From: Rickettsiales bacterium
Lineage (GTDB): Bacteria; Pseudomonadota; Alphaproteobacteria; Rickettsiales; UBA3002
Direction of reading: 5' to 3'
Length of the DNA: 6,024 bases
Assembly: GCA_002725445.1 (NCBI GenBank)
Contig: PBPD01000140.1
Span: forward strand, 1 to 6,024
Shown here piece by piece: positions 1 through 5,532 of this stretch. The translations under genes were made by a program, and so were the position numbers. Each line of letters starts with the position of its first letter. The first letter of the stretch is position 1. A model generated the notes under the pieces. The model was given only the letters and a program-made list of their open reading frames with translations, was not told where the DNA came from and ran no database searches.

Positions 1-335
<335 letters not shown>

Positions 336-341
336 GCAGCC

Positions 342-370
342 TATATAACGCTAGCCTCTTCAAATGTCAC
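342..370 (-). promoter_or_regulatory. Sigma70-type promoter of rnpB
   Basis: On the minus strand, GTGACA (370-365) and TATATA (347-342) are separated by exactly 17 bases. This predicts a start near 335, which matches the 5' end expected for RNase P RNA. It is a housekeeping-type promoter, as expected for a stable RNA. Confidence 0.8.
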
Positions 371-441
371 GCTTTTGGCTTAACGTAATCTTAAACCTTT
401 GGCATTACTCTGAGATAAAACAATTACAGTTAAAGGTCGGC

Positions 442-1071
442 ATGACACAACAACCTGACGATTACCGCGCAGAAGCGCAACGCGAGGGGCGCGACTATTC
501 TCAGCAAGAGATAGAGCGTTTACTGGACGACGCGTCATCGCATCTGGAAATCATACGCTTGCTGGCACGCGAACTGGCCAACACCACACGCGAATACGCG
601 CATGTACAACAACAAGCCGACGAGCGCAGCTGGTTGGGCAATATGTTCGGCGCGCAGGAAAACGCCGAGGCCGAGGCGTACGCAGCCATGCACCATGCCA
701 CGCGCGACCTGACCTTTCAGGTAGACTCAGTTTATCAGCATGCCACCCATAGCCAGCATGTTGATGTAAGCGGTCTGCCCGATCTGCTGGAACGCGAAGG
801 CATTGATTTTGAAGCGCTACGCACCGTGCAATATTTCTATGAGCTGAGTCAGGAAGAGCGCGACGATTTATGGCGCCAATATGGCTTGAGCGAAGAACAA
901 CTAGACGAACTGCCACTTAATGTGCGTCAGGGCTATAATTTTGCGCTCGGCGATCAGAATTTCTCCGTCATGAGCGATGATTTCCTGAACGAGCTGGGCG
1001 AATTGCCAAAGCCCCTCACGAATGATCTGCGCGAAGCATGGCAGATTCCCGATGAAGGCCCAAGCCGCTAA
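442..1071 (+). CDS. Hypothetical acidic soluble protein, family not recognised
   Basis: The product is 209 residues and I cannot assign it to a family. The ATG at 442 is preferred over the in-frame ATG at 364: it has AAAGG five bases upstream, and the 364 start would lie inside the rnpB promoter and add an unrelated-looking segment. No signal peptide or membrane segment is visible. The protein is strongly acidic and has a single lysine (in LPKP near the C-terminus), so its positive charge comes almost only from arginine. Residues about 20-90 look helical with coiled-coil-like character, with a Glu/Ala-rich stretch ENAEAEAYAAM near 70-80. Residues about 108-165 contain a second helical segment rich in Leu, Glu and Asp. 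The gene diverges from rnpB and ends six bases before the stop of the convergent amidase gene. No clear terminator separates them. A weak promoter (TTAAAC 391-396, 17 bases, GATAAA 414-419) is possible. That it is a real gene is fairly sure; its function is unknown. Confidence 0.75.
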   Translation: MTQQPDDYRAEAQREGRDYSQQEIERLLDDASSHLEIIRLLARELANTTREYAHVQQQADERSWLGNMFGAQENAEAEAYAAMHHATRDLTFQVDSVYQHATHSQHVDVSGLPDLLEREGIDFEALRTVQYFYELSQEERDDLWRQYGLSEEQLDELPLNVRQGYNFALGDQNFSVMSDDFLNELGELPKPLTNDLREAWQIPDEGPSR

Positions 1072-1077
1072 GCCTCT

Positions 1078-1800
1078 CTACACTTCATCCGATAATTGAT
1101 GCAAAAGCGACGCCAGACGTTGCGAACATACCGCATCCCATTCACCATCCACATGCTCCGGCCGCCAATGGCGCTGGAATGCCGCAATCACGTCACGCGT
1201 CAGCGCATCCCACTCGCCCGACACCGGTAAACCATAGCCAAGCTTGTTCAAATCCGCCTGCAATTCTGCCACTTGCGCCCCCTCGGTTTCAGCTGCATGG
1301 GGTGGCAACAATTCCGTCGGCCACAGCCCCACGCCCTGCTTGGCAAATGCCGCCCACGGAAACAGCTCACCCGGATCCTGCTTGCGTGTGGGCGCCACAT
1401 CGCTATGCCCCACCACATTGCGAGGCGCAATAGCATGGCGCGCAACAATCGCTTGCGCCAATTTCAACACCGCATCGGTTTGCACCGGCGGAAAAGCGCG
1501 ATAGCCAAATTCATGGCCGGGATTCACAATCTCAATGCCGACCGAGCGCGCATTCACATTCGTATGGCCGCGCCATGCGCTCACCCCTGCATGCCATGCG
1601 CGTTGCTCTTCATCCACCAGCTGAAATATACGTCCGTCTTCTTCCACCAGCCAATGCGCCGACACGCTTGCCTCCGCCTCGTACAAACGCTGCAGTGCGG
1701 CCTCACCGCTTTGCATGCCCGTGTAATGCAGTACCAGCATATCGATCGACTGGCCTTTGCGGCTATCAAAATTAGGGGATGGTGTGCGGATAATATCCAT
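1078..1800 (-). CDS. AmpD/AmiD-type N-acetylmuramoyl-L-alanine amidase with C-terminal peptidoglycan-binding domain
   Basis: The product is 240 residues and should be a zinc amidase cutting the MurNAc-L-Ala bond of peptidoglycan or of anhydro-muropeptides. Residues about 15-150 form an Amidase_2 domain. Zinc ligands by family pattern are His25 (LVLHYTG), His132 (VGHSDVAPTRK) and Asp142. Glu90 (VGIEIVNPG) and Lys140 (RKQDPG) are in the places of the AmpD catalytic Glu and Lys. Residues about 175-233 resemble a PG_binding_1 domain (LQADLNKLGYGLPVSGEWD and following). The ATG at 1800 has a good ribosome site (GCGAGGAG, seven bases of spacing). The upstream in-frame TTG at 1848 has none. There is no signal peptide or lipobox, unlike E. 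coli AmiD, so it may act on recycled muropeptides in the cytoplasm like AmpD or leave the cell by another route. It lies 54 bases after the transporter gene on the same strand, possibly co-transcribed with it. The family is sure; AmpD versus AmiD role is not. Confidence 0.9.
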   Translation of the reverse strand: MDIIRTPSPNFDSRKGQSIDMLVLHYTGMQSGEAALQRLYEAEASVSAHWLVEEDGRIFQLVDEEQRAWHAGVSAWRGHTNVNARSVGIEIVNPGHEFGYRAFPPVQTDAVLKLAQAIVARHAIAPRNVVGHSDVAPTRKQDPGELFPWAAFAKQGVGLWPTELLPPHAAETEGAQVAELQADLNKLGYGLPVSGEWDALTRDVIAAFQRHWRPEHVDGEWDAVCSQRLASLLHQLSDEV

Positions 1801-1854
1801 GGGAAAGCTCCTCGCGTTAGCACCATTGATGCCAAATAGCCGCCCCAATGTCTA

Positions 1855-2730
1855 TTATAGCTTGTCGATGGTTGCCGCCAATTTCGGCCGGCGCATGTTA
1901 ATGATCGCCACGCCAATCAGCGTCAGCACGCCACCAGCAAGCATCTGGTTGGTCAGCGGCTCATGGAAGAAATACACGCCCCCAAGCAGCCCCACCACGG
2001 GCACCAACAGCGAAAACGGCGCCACCTGACTCACATTGTAGGTGCGCAGTAATAAATACCAACAGCCATAGCCCACAATGGTCGAAAACACCGCACTATA
2101 GCCTATCCCCACCCATGCCGTCCACGGCGCGGTTGGCACATAGTCCAGCGGATTGCCCTCGAATATCCACATAATAACCGCCACCTGCGGCAGCGACAGC
2201 AGCCCTGTCCATGCCAGCAATGGCAGGATCCGCACCTCGCCCATACGCTTCATATAGATGTTGGTGATCGCCCAGGCGAGCGCCCCCAGACAGGCCAGCC
2301 CGAACGCAAATAAATGCGCCTCCACGCGCGGTGTGCCCGCCACCACCATCGCACCCACAAACGCAATCGCCATGCCGGTGATACGCCACGCGCCCAAACG
2401 ATCCTTCAAAAACACTGCGCCGAGTATACAGGTAAACGGTGCACCCAGCTGCACCGCTACGACGGTGCTCGACACATCAAGCCCCATGTGAATAGCGACA
2501 AACACCAGCCCGAAATGCATCACCACGGTAAGGTTTGCCAGCAACCATAACTGCCCCCACCCCCGCTCAGGCTTGGACGTAAATGGTAATAAAAGCAGCG
2601 CCACCAAGGCATAACGAATAAAGGTAGTCATAAAGGGCGGGAAATGCAGTACGGCGAATTTGGAGGCCGAAAAATTTCCGCCCCAACACAGCGCCACCAG
2701 AATCGCCAGAACTATATGTATCGGTTTCAT
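1855..2730 (-). CDS. EamA/DMT-family transporter (10-TM drug/metabolite exporter type)
   Basis: The product is a 291-residue inner-membrane protein of the drug/metabolite transporter superfamily, with two EamA repeats at about residues 5-135 and 145-282. The N-terminal segment, with ALCWGGNFSASKFA near 13-26, is typical of the first helix of EamA proteins. The first repeat ends in LKDRLGAWRITGMAIAFVGA and the second in GGVLTLIGVAIINMRRPKL, giving about ten hydrophobic helices in all. Substrate cannot be read from sequence; related proteins export amino acids such as cysteine, or other metabolites. The ATG at 2730 starts exactly at the first helix. The frame is open a further 85 codons upstream, but that stretch crosses two terminators and is not membrane-like. 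The SD (GAAGGG) is very close to the ATG. The palindrome at 2773-2790 just upstream suggests a dedicated regulator. The amidase gene follows after 54 bases. Confidence 0.93.
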   Translation of the reverse strand: MKPIHIVLAILVALCWGGNFSASKFAVLHFPPFMTTFIRYALVALLLLPFTSKPERGWGQLWLLANLTVVMHFGLVFVAIHMGLDVSSTVVAVQLGAPFTCILGAVFLKDRLGAWRITGMAIAFVGAMVVAGTPRVEAHLFAFGLACLGALAWAITNIYMKRMGEVRILPLLAWTGLLSLPQVAVIMWIFEGNPLDYVPTAPWTAWVGIGYSAVFSTIVGYGCWYLLLRTYNVSQVAPFSLLVPVVGLLGGVYFFHEPLTNQMLAGGVLTLIGVAIINMRRPKLAATIDKL

Positions 2731-2772
2731 ACCCTTCGATGTATAGGCCGAAAGCGAAAAGCACAAGCAAAA

Positions 2773-2790
2773 TGTATAATTGCTTATACA
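2773..2790. promoter_or_regulatory. Perfect palindrome, candidate operator upstream of the transporter
   Basis: TGTATAA and TTATACA are perfect 7-base inverted arms around a 4-base centre (TTGC), ending 43 bases before the transporter ATG. The arms contain -10-like sequences (TATAAG, TATACA) on the minus strand, so a dimeric regulator bound here would block transcription of the transporter. The stem is A/T-rich and no T-run follows it, so it is not a terminator. The binding protein is unknown and no regulator gene lies beside it in this window. Confidence 0.5.
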
Positions 2791-2816
2791 GTAAGAAAAG
2801 CGCAGAAATCCTAATA

Positions 2817-2856
2817 AAAAAGCGAGGCGCACCTGACAGCAAACACCCCGCTTTTT
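2817..2856. terminator. Bidirectional Rho-independent terminator
   Basis: A 13-bp stem (2817-2829 with 2844-2856; on the minus strand AAAAAGCGGGGTG with CGCCTCGCTTTTT, two G-U wobbles) has a 14-base loop. The stem base is an A-run on one side and a T-run on the other, so it works in both directions. On the minus strand six T fall at 2821-2816. It lies between the minus-strand chaperone gene and the transporter and insulates the transporter from read-through. Confidence 0.8.
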
Positions 2857-2888
2857 CGTTCTTTTCAAAAACCTCTGGTCTTTGTCCA

Positions 2889-2905
2889 CAGAATTTGATA
2901 TTCTG
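2889..2905. repeat. Short inverted repeat
   Basis: CAGAAT and ATTCTG are perfect 6-base inverted arms around TTGAT, between the two terminators. It could be a protein site or a small RNA hairpin. No promoter of either strand is clearly linked to it. Confidence 0.3.
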
Positions 2906-2915
2906 CGCGTCCGAG

Positions 2916-2947
2916 AAAAAAGAGGGCTCAAGGAAAACCTCAAGCCC
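2916..2947 (-). terminator. Rho-independent terminator downstream of the TerB/J-domain gene
   Basis: On the minus strand the arms GGGCUUGAGG (2947-2938) and CCUUGAGCCC (2933-2924) form a 10-bp stem with two adjacent G-U wobbles and a UUUU loop. UC and six U (2921-2916) follow. It ends the transcript coming from the chaperone gene, 111 bases after its stop codon. On the plus strand the same arms carry two C-A mismatches and no T-run follows, so it acts only on the minus strand. Confidence 0.85.
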
Positions 2948-3057
2948 ACAAGTCGCTCGGCAAGCAACTGGTTATCGGTCCGCAAAGAGACCGATTATTT
3001 CATCGGCAGGCGTCGCGCTAAATCCTCTTCTGTAGAGAGTGCGCTGGCGCCTTTGCC
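2916..3057 (-). other. Structured 3' untranslated region, possible small RNA
   Basis: About 140 bases follow the chaperone stop codon and end in the terminator at 2916-2947. Two more hairpins are visible on the minus strand. One has interrupted arms GGCG..GCGC and GCGC..CGCC (3051-3041 with 3018-3009) and a small inner CUCU/AGAG stem. The other is a perfect 7-bp stem AUCGGUC/GACCGAU (2995-2974) with an 8-base loop. An extra AUCGG copy at 3002-3006 (plus strand) could pair with CCGAT at 2991-2995 instead, giving mutually exclusive folds. I found no convincing promoter before it, so if it is a small RNA it is more likely cut from the chaperone mRNA. It does not match 6S RNA, SRP RNA or tmRNA as I know them. 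Confidence 0.35.
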
Positions 3058-3822
3058 TTATCTAGCCCCCGCATTCATGCGCGATTTTACAATCGCATCA
3101 TACGCTGCGTTCACTGCGGCCACCTTCTGGCCAAACAATGCTACCGTCTCTTTGCTCGCGCCTGCGGCCTGATAACGGTCGGGATGGAATTCACGTACCA
3201 AGCGGCGGTGCGCATTACGCAGCTCGCGCTCACTTGCATTTTTCTTTACGCCCAGCACCTGATAGGGGTTGCTGCTGCTAGGCACGGTATAACGCCCCAC
3301 CAGCTGTTTCCACTCAGCGCGCTTCAATCCGAAAATGCGGCTCAGCTCTTCCAGATAATTATATTCTTGTGTGTTCAGTGCGGCATCGGCGGTGGCCACC
3401 TGAAACAGGCGATTCAACACCTCGCGGTACAAACTTTTACGCTCAGGATAGAGCGACACGATCTGGCGGGCATATTGATGTGCGGAGGAGAGCTCGTTCA
3501 TAGCCATCAAAAACAGCGAACGAATCTTGGTTTCTTCTTTGGAGCGCATGGGGAACACATCGCGAAACGCGCGATATTCTTGCGTGCTCACATTATCATC
3601 GGATTTAATCAATTTCGCTGCCAGCGCAATCACCGCAAAGGTAAACGCTACATCGCGTGCGGTGTCCGAATCGGTTTCCGCTTTTGCTATTTGTTCAGCA
3701 CGGGCAAATGTGCCTGTTTGTTCACGCACCACGCTACGCGTCCTTTTCATCTTACCTAGATAGCCAGCCACTGCATGGCTGATGCTATTGTATAGATTGA
3801 AATCTTGCTGTCTAGCGTGCAT
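3058..3822 (-). CDS. DjlA-like co-chaperone: TerB domain plus C-terminal J domain
   Basis: The product is 254 residues and probably stimulates the ATPase of DnaK. Residues about 55-175 match a TerB-like helical domain with two similar acidic motifs, KSDDNVSTQEY (73-83) and TADAALNTQEY (144-154). Residues about 185-245 are a J domain beginning NPYQVLGV, with the DnaK-contacting HPD at 213-215 and a typical final helix with VNAAYDAI. This is the domain order of DjlA. E. coli DjlA has an N-terminal membrane helix; none is visible here, so the protein is probably cytosolic or loosely bound through the mildly amphipathic segment at residues 9-23. The ATG at 3822 is chosen because that N-terminal segment looks protein-like and the promoter lies upstream, but it has no clear SD. 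The ATG at 3750 (AGGTAAG before it) is an alternative giving 230 residues. A structured 3' UTR and terminator follow. The family is sure; the start is less so. Confidence 0.9.
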   Translation of the reverse strand: MHARQQDFNLYNSISHAVAGYLGKMKRTRSVVREQTGTFARAEQIAKAETDSDTARDVAFTFAVIALAAKLIKSDDNVSTQEYRAFRDVFPMRSKEETKIRSLFLMAMNELSSAHQYARQIVSLYPERKSLYREVLNRLFQVATADAALNTQEYNYLEELSRIFGLKRAEWKQLVGRYTVPSSSNPYQVLGVKKNASERELRNAHRRLVREFHPDRYQAAGASKETVALFGQKVAAVNAAYDAIVKSRMNAGAR

Positions 3823-3865
3823 GGGTTAGATGGGCCCGTGTCGTTGTTGGTTGCGTTGAAACCAC

Positions 3866-3894
3866 TATATATAGTTACGATTTCGCCATGACAA
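3866..3894 (-). promoter_or_regulatory. Promoter of the DjlA-like gene
   Basis: On the minus strand TTGTCA (3894-3889) and TATATA (3871-3866), separated by 17 bases, give a near-consensus sigma70 promoter. The start would be near 3859, leaving a leader of about 37 bases before the ATG at 3822. Confidence 0.7.
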
Positions 3895-3909
3895 CCATAT
3901 TTTGTGTAC

Positions 3910-3918
3910 TTATCCACA
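3910..3918 (+). promoter_or_regulatory. DnaA-box sequence
   Basis: TTATCCACA matches the DnaA-box consensus TTATNCACA exactly. It sits 16 bases upstream of the -35 of the chaperone promoter. It is the only perfect match I found; a one-mismatch copy (TTGTCCACA) is at 2882-2890. One box is not an origin; it might be a regulatory site or chance. Confidence 0.3.
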
Positions 3919-3957
3919 AGGAATTGCAATCGCGCATAGTTCGTTGCTTAAATACAA

Positions 3958-3990
3958 CAACGCCCACGCAAACATTATGCGCAGGCGTTG
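3958..3990 (-). terminator. Probable terminator of the DUF1476 gene
   Basis: On the minus strand CAACGCC-UG-CGCA pairs with UGCG-UG-GGCGUUG around a 7-base loop, giving a 13-bp stem with two adjacent G-U wobbles. A weak T-rich stretch (TTGTATTT) follows. It begins 48 bases after the DUF1476 stop codon. The poor T-run makes it less certain than the terminators at 2817-2856 and 2916-2947. Confidence 0.55.
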
Positions 3991-4037
3991 AAAACATACA
4001 TATCGGCTTGTCCGTGTGATCGGGGTAACAGAACCCC

Positions 4038-4361
4038 TTACACAGCATCCATCAATTGCTGTTTAGCCACGGCCAGCAAGCGATTCATCTCGGCGCGCAC
4101 TTCCTCACCCGAAATTTCGATACCTGCTGCTTGCAAATCAGCCAGCACTTTGCGCTTCACATCATCGTCGCCCGGCTCATCAAAATCAGCCACCACAACT
4201 TCTTTTGCATACGCCTCTGCATCGGCATCGTCTTTGCCCAACTGCTCTGCCGCCCACAAGCCCAAAAGCTTATTGCGACGAGCAATCACTTTAAACTGGA
4301 GCTCTTCATCGCGCGCATATTTATTTTCAAAAGCTTTTTCCCGTTCATCAAAACTGCTCAT
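4038..4361 (-). CDS. DUF1476 protein, ATPase inhibitor zeta-subunit family
   Basis: The product is 107 residues, the usual length of the DUF1476 family. In Paracoccus denitrificans this family is the zeta subunit that inhibits ATP hydrolysis by the F1 part of ATP synthase. Nearly the whole N-terminal half is family signature: FDEREKAFENKYARDEEL at 4-21, then ARRNKLLGLWAAEQLG at 27-42. The DxxREKAFEnK stretch is the part known to act as the inhibitory segment in Paracoccus. The C-terminal half is helical and contains the variable ISGEEVRAEMNRLLA segment. The ATG at 4361 has an excellent SD (CAGGAG, about five bases of spacing); the frame stays open upstream only as a shadow of purC. It diverges from purC and is probably followed by the hairpin at 3958-3990. 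The linkage to pur genes is, to my knowledge, common in alphaproteobacteria. Inhibitory activity varies within the family, so the role here is inferred. Confidence 0.95.
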   Translation of the reverse strand: MSSFDEREKAFENKYARDEELQFKVIARRNKLLGLWAAEQLGKDDADAEAYAKEVVVADFDEPGDDDVKRKVLADLQAAGIEISGEEVRAEMNRLLAVAKQQLMDAV

Positions 4362-4368
4362 TTCTCTC

Positions 4369-4430
4369 TCCTGTGATTGACGAAAGCGTTGTTTACTGTA
4401 TGGTGTAGCTCGTAACCCAATATCACAGGA
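4369..4430. repeat. 9-base inverted repeat spanning the DUF1476/purC divergent region
   Basis: TCCTGTGAT (4369-4377) and ATCACAGGA (4422-4430) are perfect inverted copies 53 bases apart, centre to centre. Each contains the AGGA ribosome site of the gene on its side, which may be the whole explanation. The arms also bracket the purC promoter (-35 starts at 4377), so a shared operator is possible. Confidence 0.3.
4377..4404 (+). promoter_or_regulatory. Probable purC promoter
   Basis: TTGACG (4377-4382), a 16-base spacer and TATGGT (4399-4404) make a reasonable sigma70 promoter, with a start near 4411 and a leader of about 30 bases. No PurR-like palindrome is obvious. The minus-strand promoter for DUF1476 must lie in the same 81 bases but I could not fix it. 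Confidence 0.6.
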
Positions 4431-4442
4431 AACGCAACCGCT

Positions 4443-5354
4443 ATGGCGAAAGAACCTATTTACGAGGGTAAGGCTAAAAAACTGTTTGAAGGCCCCGAAC
4501 CCGGCACTCTGATTCAACATTTCAAAGACGACGCAACTGCTTTTAATAACAAGAAAAAAGCATCCATCAGCGGCAAGGGCGTCATCAATAATCGCATCAC
4601 CGAATATATTTACTCGCGCCTGAGCGAGATTGGCGTGCCAAACCATTTCATCCGCGGCGTGAATATGCGCGAGCAATTGGTGCACGCGGTGGAGATTATT
4701 CCGTTGGAAATCATCGTGCGCAATTATGCCGCTGGCAGTTTTGCCGAGCGCTTTGGCGCCATTGAAGGCGAGCCGCTGGGCATGCCGCTAATCGAATTCT
4801 GCCTGAAGCAGGACGAGCTGGGCGACCCATTCATCGCCGAAGACCATATCTATGCATTTGATCTGGCCGACCCGATTGAAGTGGAAGAAATCCGCCACTA
4901 TGCTGTGCGCATCAACGACTTCCTAAGCGGCATGTTCCTTGGCGCCGGCATCAAACTGGTTGATATGAAACTGGAATTTGGCCGCGTGTTTGACGGCGAA
5001 ACCTTCCAGGTGGTCCTCGCCGACGAAATCAGCCCCGACACCTGCCGCCTGTGGGATATTGAAACCGGCGAGAAAATGGACAAAGACCGCTTCCGCCGCG
5101 ATCTGGGCGATGTCGCCGAATATTACCGCGAAGTGGCCAAGCGTTTGGGTATCAACACCGAAGCCGCCGTGCTGAAAGTGGTAGATAGCGACAAAAATAA
5201 ACGCTCGACTAGCAAAAAACTCCCGCTAAAAAACCTGCGGCGAAGAAAACCACTGCAAAGAAAAAACCGACAGGACGCAAATAACCATGAAGGCGAAAGT
5301 GCATATCACACTGAAAAACGGTGTACTCGACCCACAAGGCCAGGCCATTGCTAA
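4443..5354 (+). CDS. purC: SAICAR synthetase (PurC) with an apparent C-terminal frameshift
   Basis: This is phosphoribosylaminoimidazole-succinocarboxamide synthase, which joins aspartate to CAIR using ATP in purine synthesis. Family motifs are complete: YEGKAKKLF at 7-15 (nucleotide loop), KDDATAFNNKKKASISGKG at 28-46, RNYAAGSFAERFG at 93-105, KLVDMKLEFGR at 171-181 and LADEISPDTCRLWD at 192-205. The normal enzyme core ends near residue 237 (KRLGI). The AGGA ribosome site is 12 bases from the ATG, rather far. As read, the frame gives 303 residues and ends at 5354, overlapping purS by 68 bases with unlikely Arg/Asn/Cys-rich sequence. From 5213 the -1 frame instead reads a Lys/Pro/Ala tail (AKKPAAKKTTAKKK) and stops at TAA 5282-5284, two bases before purS. 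I infer a true product of about 280 residues. Core function is sure; the C-terminus is not. Confidence 0.93.
   Translation: MAKEPIYEGKAKKLFEGPEPGTLIQHFKDDATAFNNKKKASISGKGVINNRITEYIYSRLSEIGVPNHFIRGVNMREQLVHAVEIIPLEIIVRNYAAGSFAERFGAIEGEPLGMPLIEFCLKQDELGDPFIAEDHIYAFDLADPIEVEEIRHYAVRINDFLSGMFLGAGIKLVDMKLEFGRVFDGETFQVVLADEISPDTCRLWDIETGEKMDKDRFRRDLGDVAEYYREVAKRLGINTEAAVLKVVDSDKNKRSTSKKLPLKNLRRRKPLQRKNRQDANNHEGESAYHTEKRCTRPTRPGHC
5213..5284 (+). other. Frameshifted lysine-rich tail of PurC (-1 frame)
   Basis: The -1 frame relative to purC is open from just after a TAG at 5210-5212 to a TAA at 5282-5284 and encodes a histone-H1-like KKP/AKK repeat tail. Reaching it from the purC frame needs one extra base, or a -1 slip, between 5212 and the tail. 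Two six-A runs (5214-5219 and 5228-5233) lie there. One more A in the first gives a smooth reading SKKTPAKKPAAKK. The second, in frame as CTA AAA AAC, is an A-AAA-AAC slippery heptamer. Both routes give about 280 residues. Confidence 0.65.
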
Positions 5355-5529
5355 TGCTCTGGATCATCTGGGATTTGAAGGCGTAGACAATGTGCGTCAG
5401 GGCAAATATATCGAGCTGGATCTGGCCGATGCACCACGCGACAAAGCCGAAGAAACGGTGAAGTCCATGTGCGAAAAGCTGCTGGCGAACACCGTTATCG
5501 AGAATTATCAGTTTGAACTGGTGGACTAG
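5287..5529 (+). CDS. purS: FGAM synthase subunit PurS
   Basis: The product is 80 residues, the usual size. PurS is the small dimeric subunit that bridges PurL and PurQ in the three-part phosphoribosylformylglycinamidine synthase. Signature features are KVHITLKNGVLDPQGQAI at 4-21, the GFEGVDNVRQGKYIEL stretch near 29-44, and the C-terminal LLANTVIENYQFEL near 65-78. These form the beta-alpha-beta fold of the family. The ATG at 5287 lies two bases after the inferred purC stop at 5282-5284; the only SD-like AGGA is 11 bases upstream, inside the purC tail, so translation is probably coupled to purC. purQ begins three bases after its stop. Identification is very secure. Confidence 0.97.
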   Translation: MKAKVHITLKNGVLDPQGQAIANALDHLGFEGVDNVRQGKYIELDLADAPRDKAEETVKSMCEKLLANTVIENYQFELVD

Positions 5530-5532
5530 CCC

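Noticed and set aside
364..441. 26-codon N-terminal extension of the hypothetical gene
   Set aside because: It starts inside the rnpB promoter with no ribosome site; ATG 442 has AAAGG at good spacing.
2731..2985. 85-codon upstream extension of the transporter frame
   Set aside because: It crosses two terminators and a palindrome, and the ATG at 2730 coincides with the first membrane helix.
2905..3018. 6S RNA, SRP RNA or tmRNA in the intergenic region
   Set aside because: The hairpins lack the SRP tetraloop motif, the tmRNA acceptor and tag features, and the long closing stem and bubble of 6S RNA.
3823..4037. Replication origin near the DnaA box
   Set aside because: Only one perfect box, with no box cluster and no clear A/T-rich unwinding repeats.
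4362..4685. 108-codon upstream extension of the DUF1476 frame
   Set aside because: It is antisense to purC; the family N-terminus and a strong SD fix the start at 4361.
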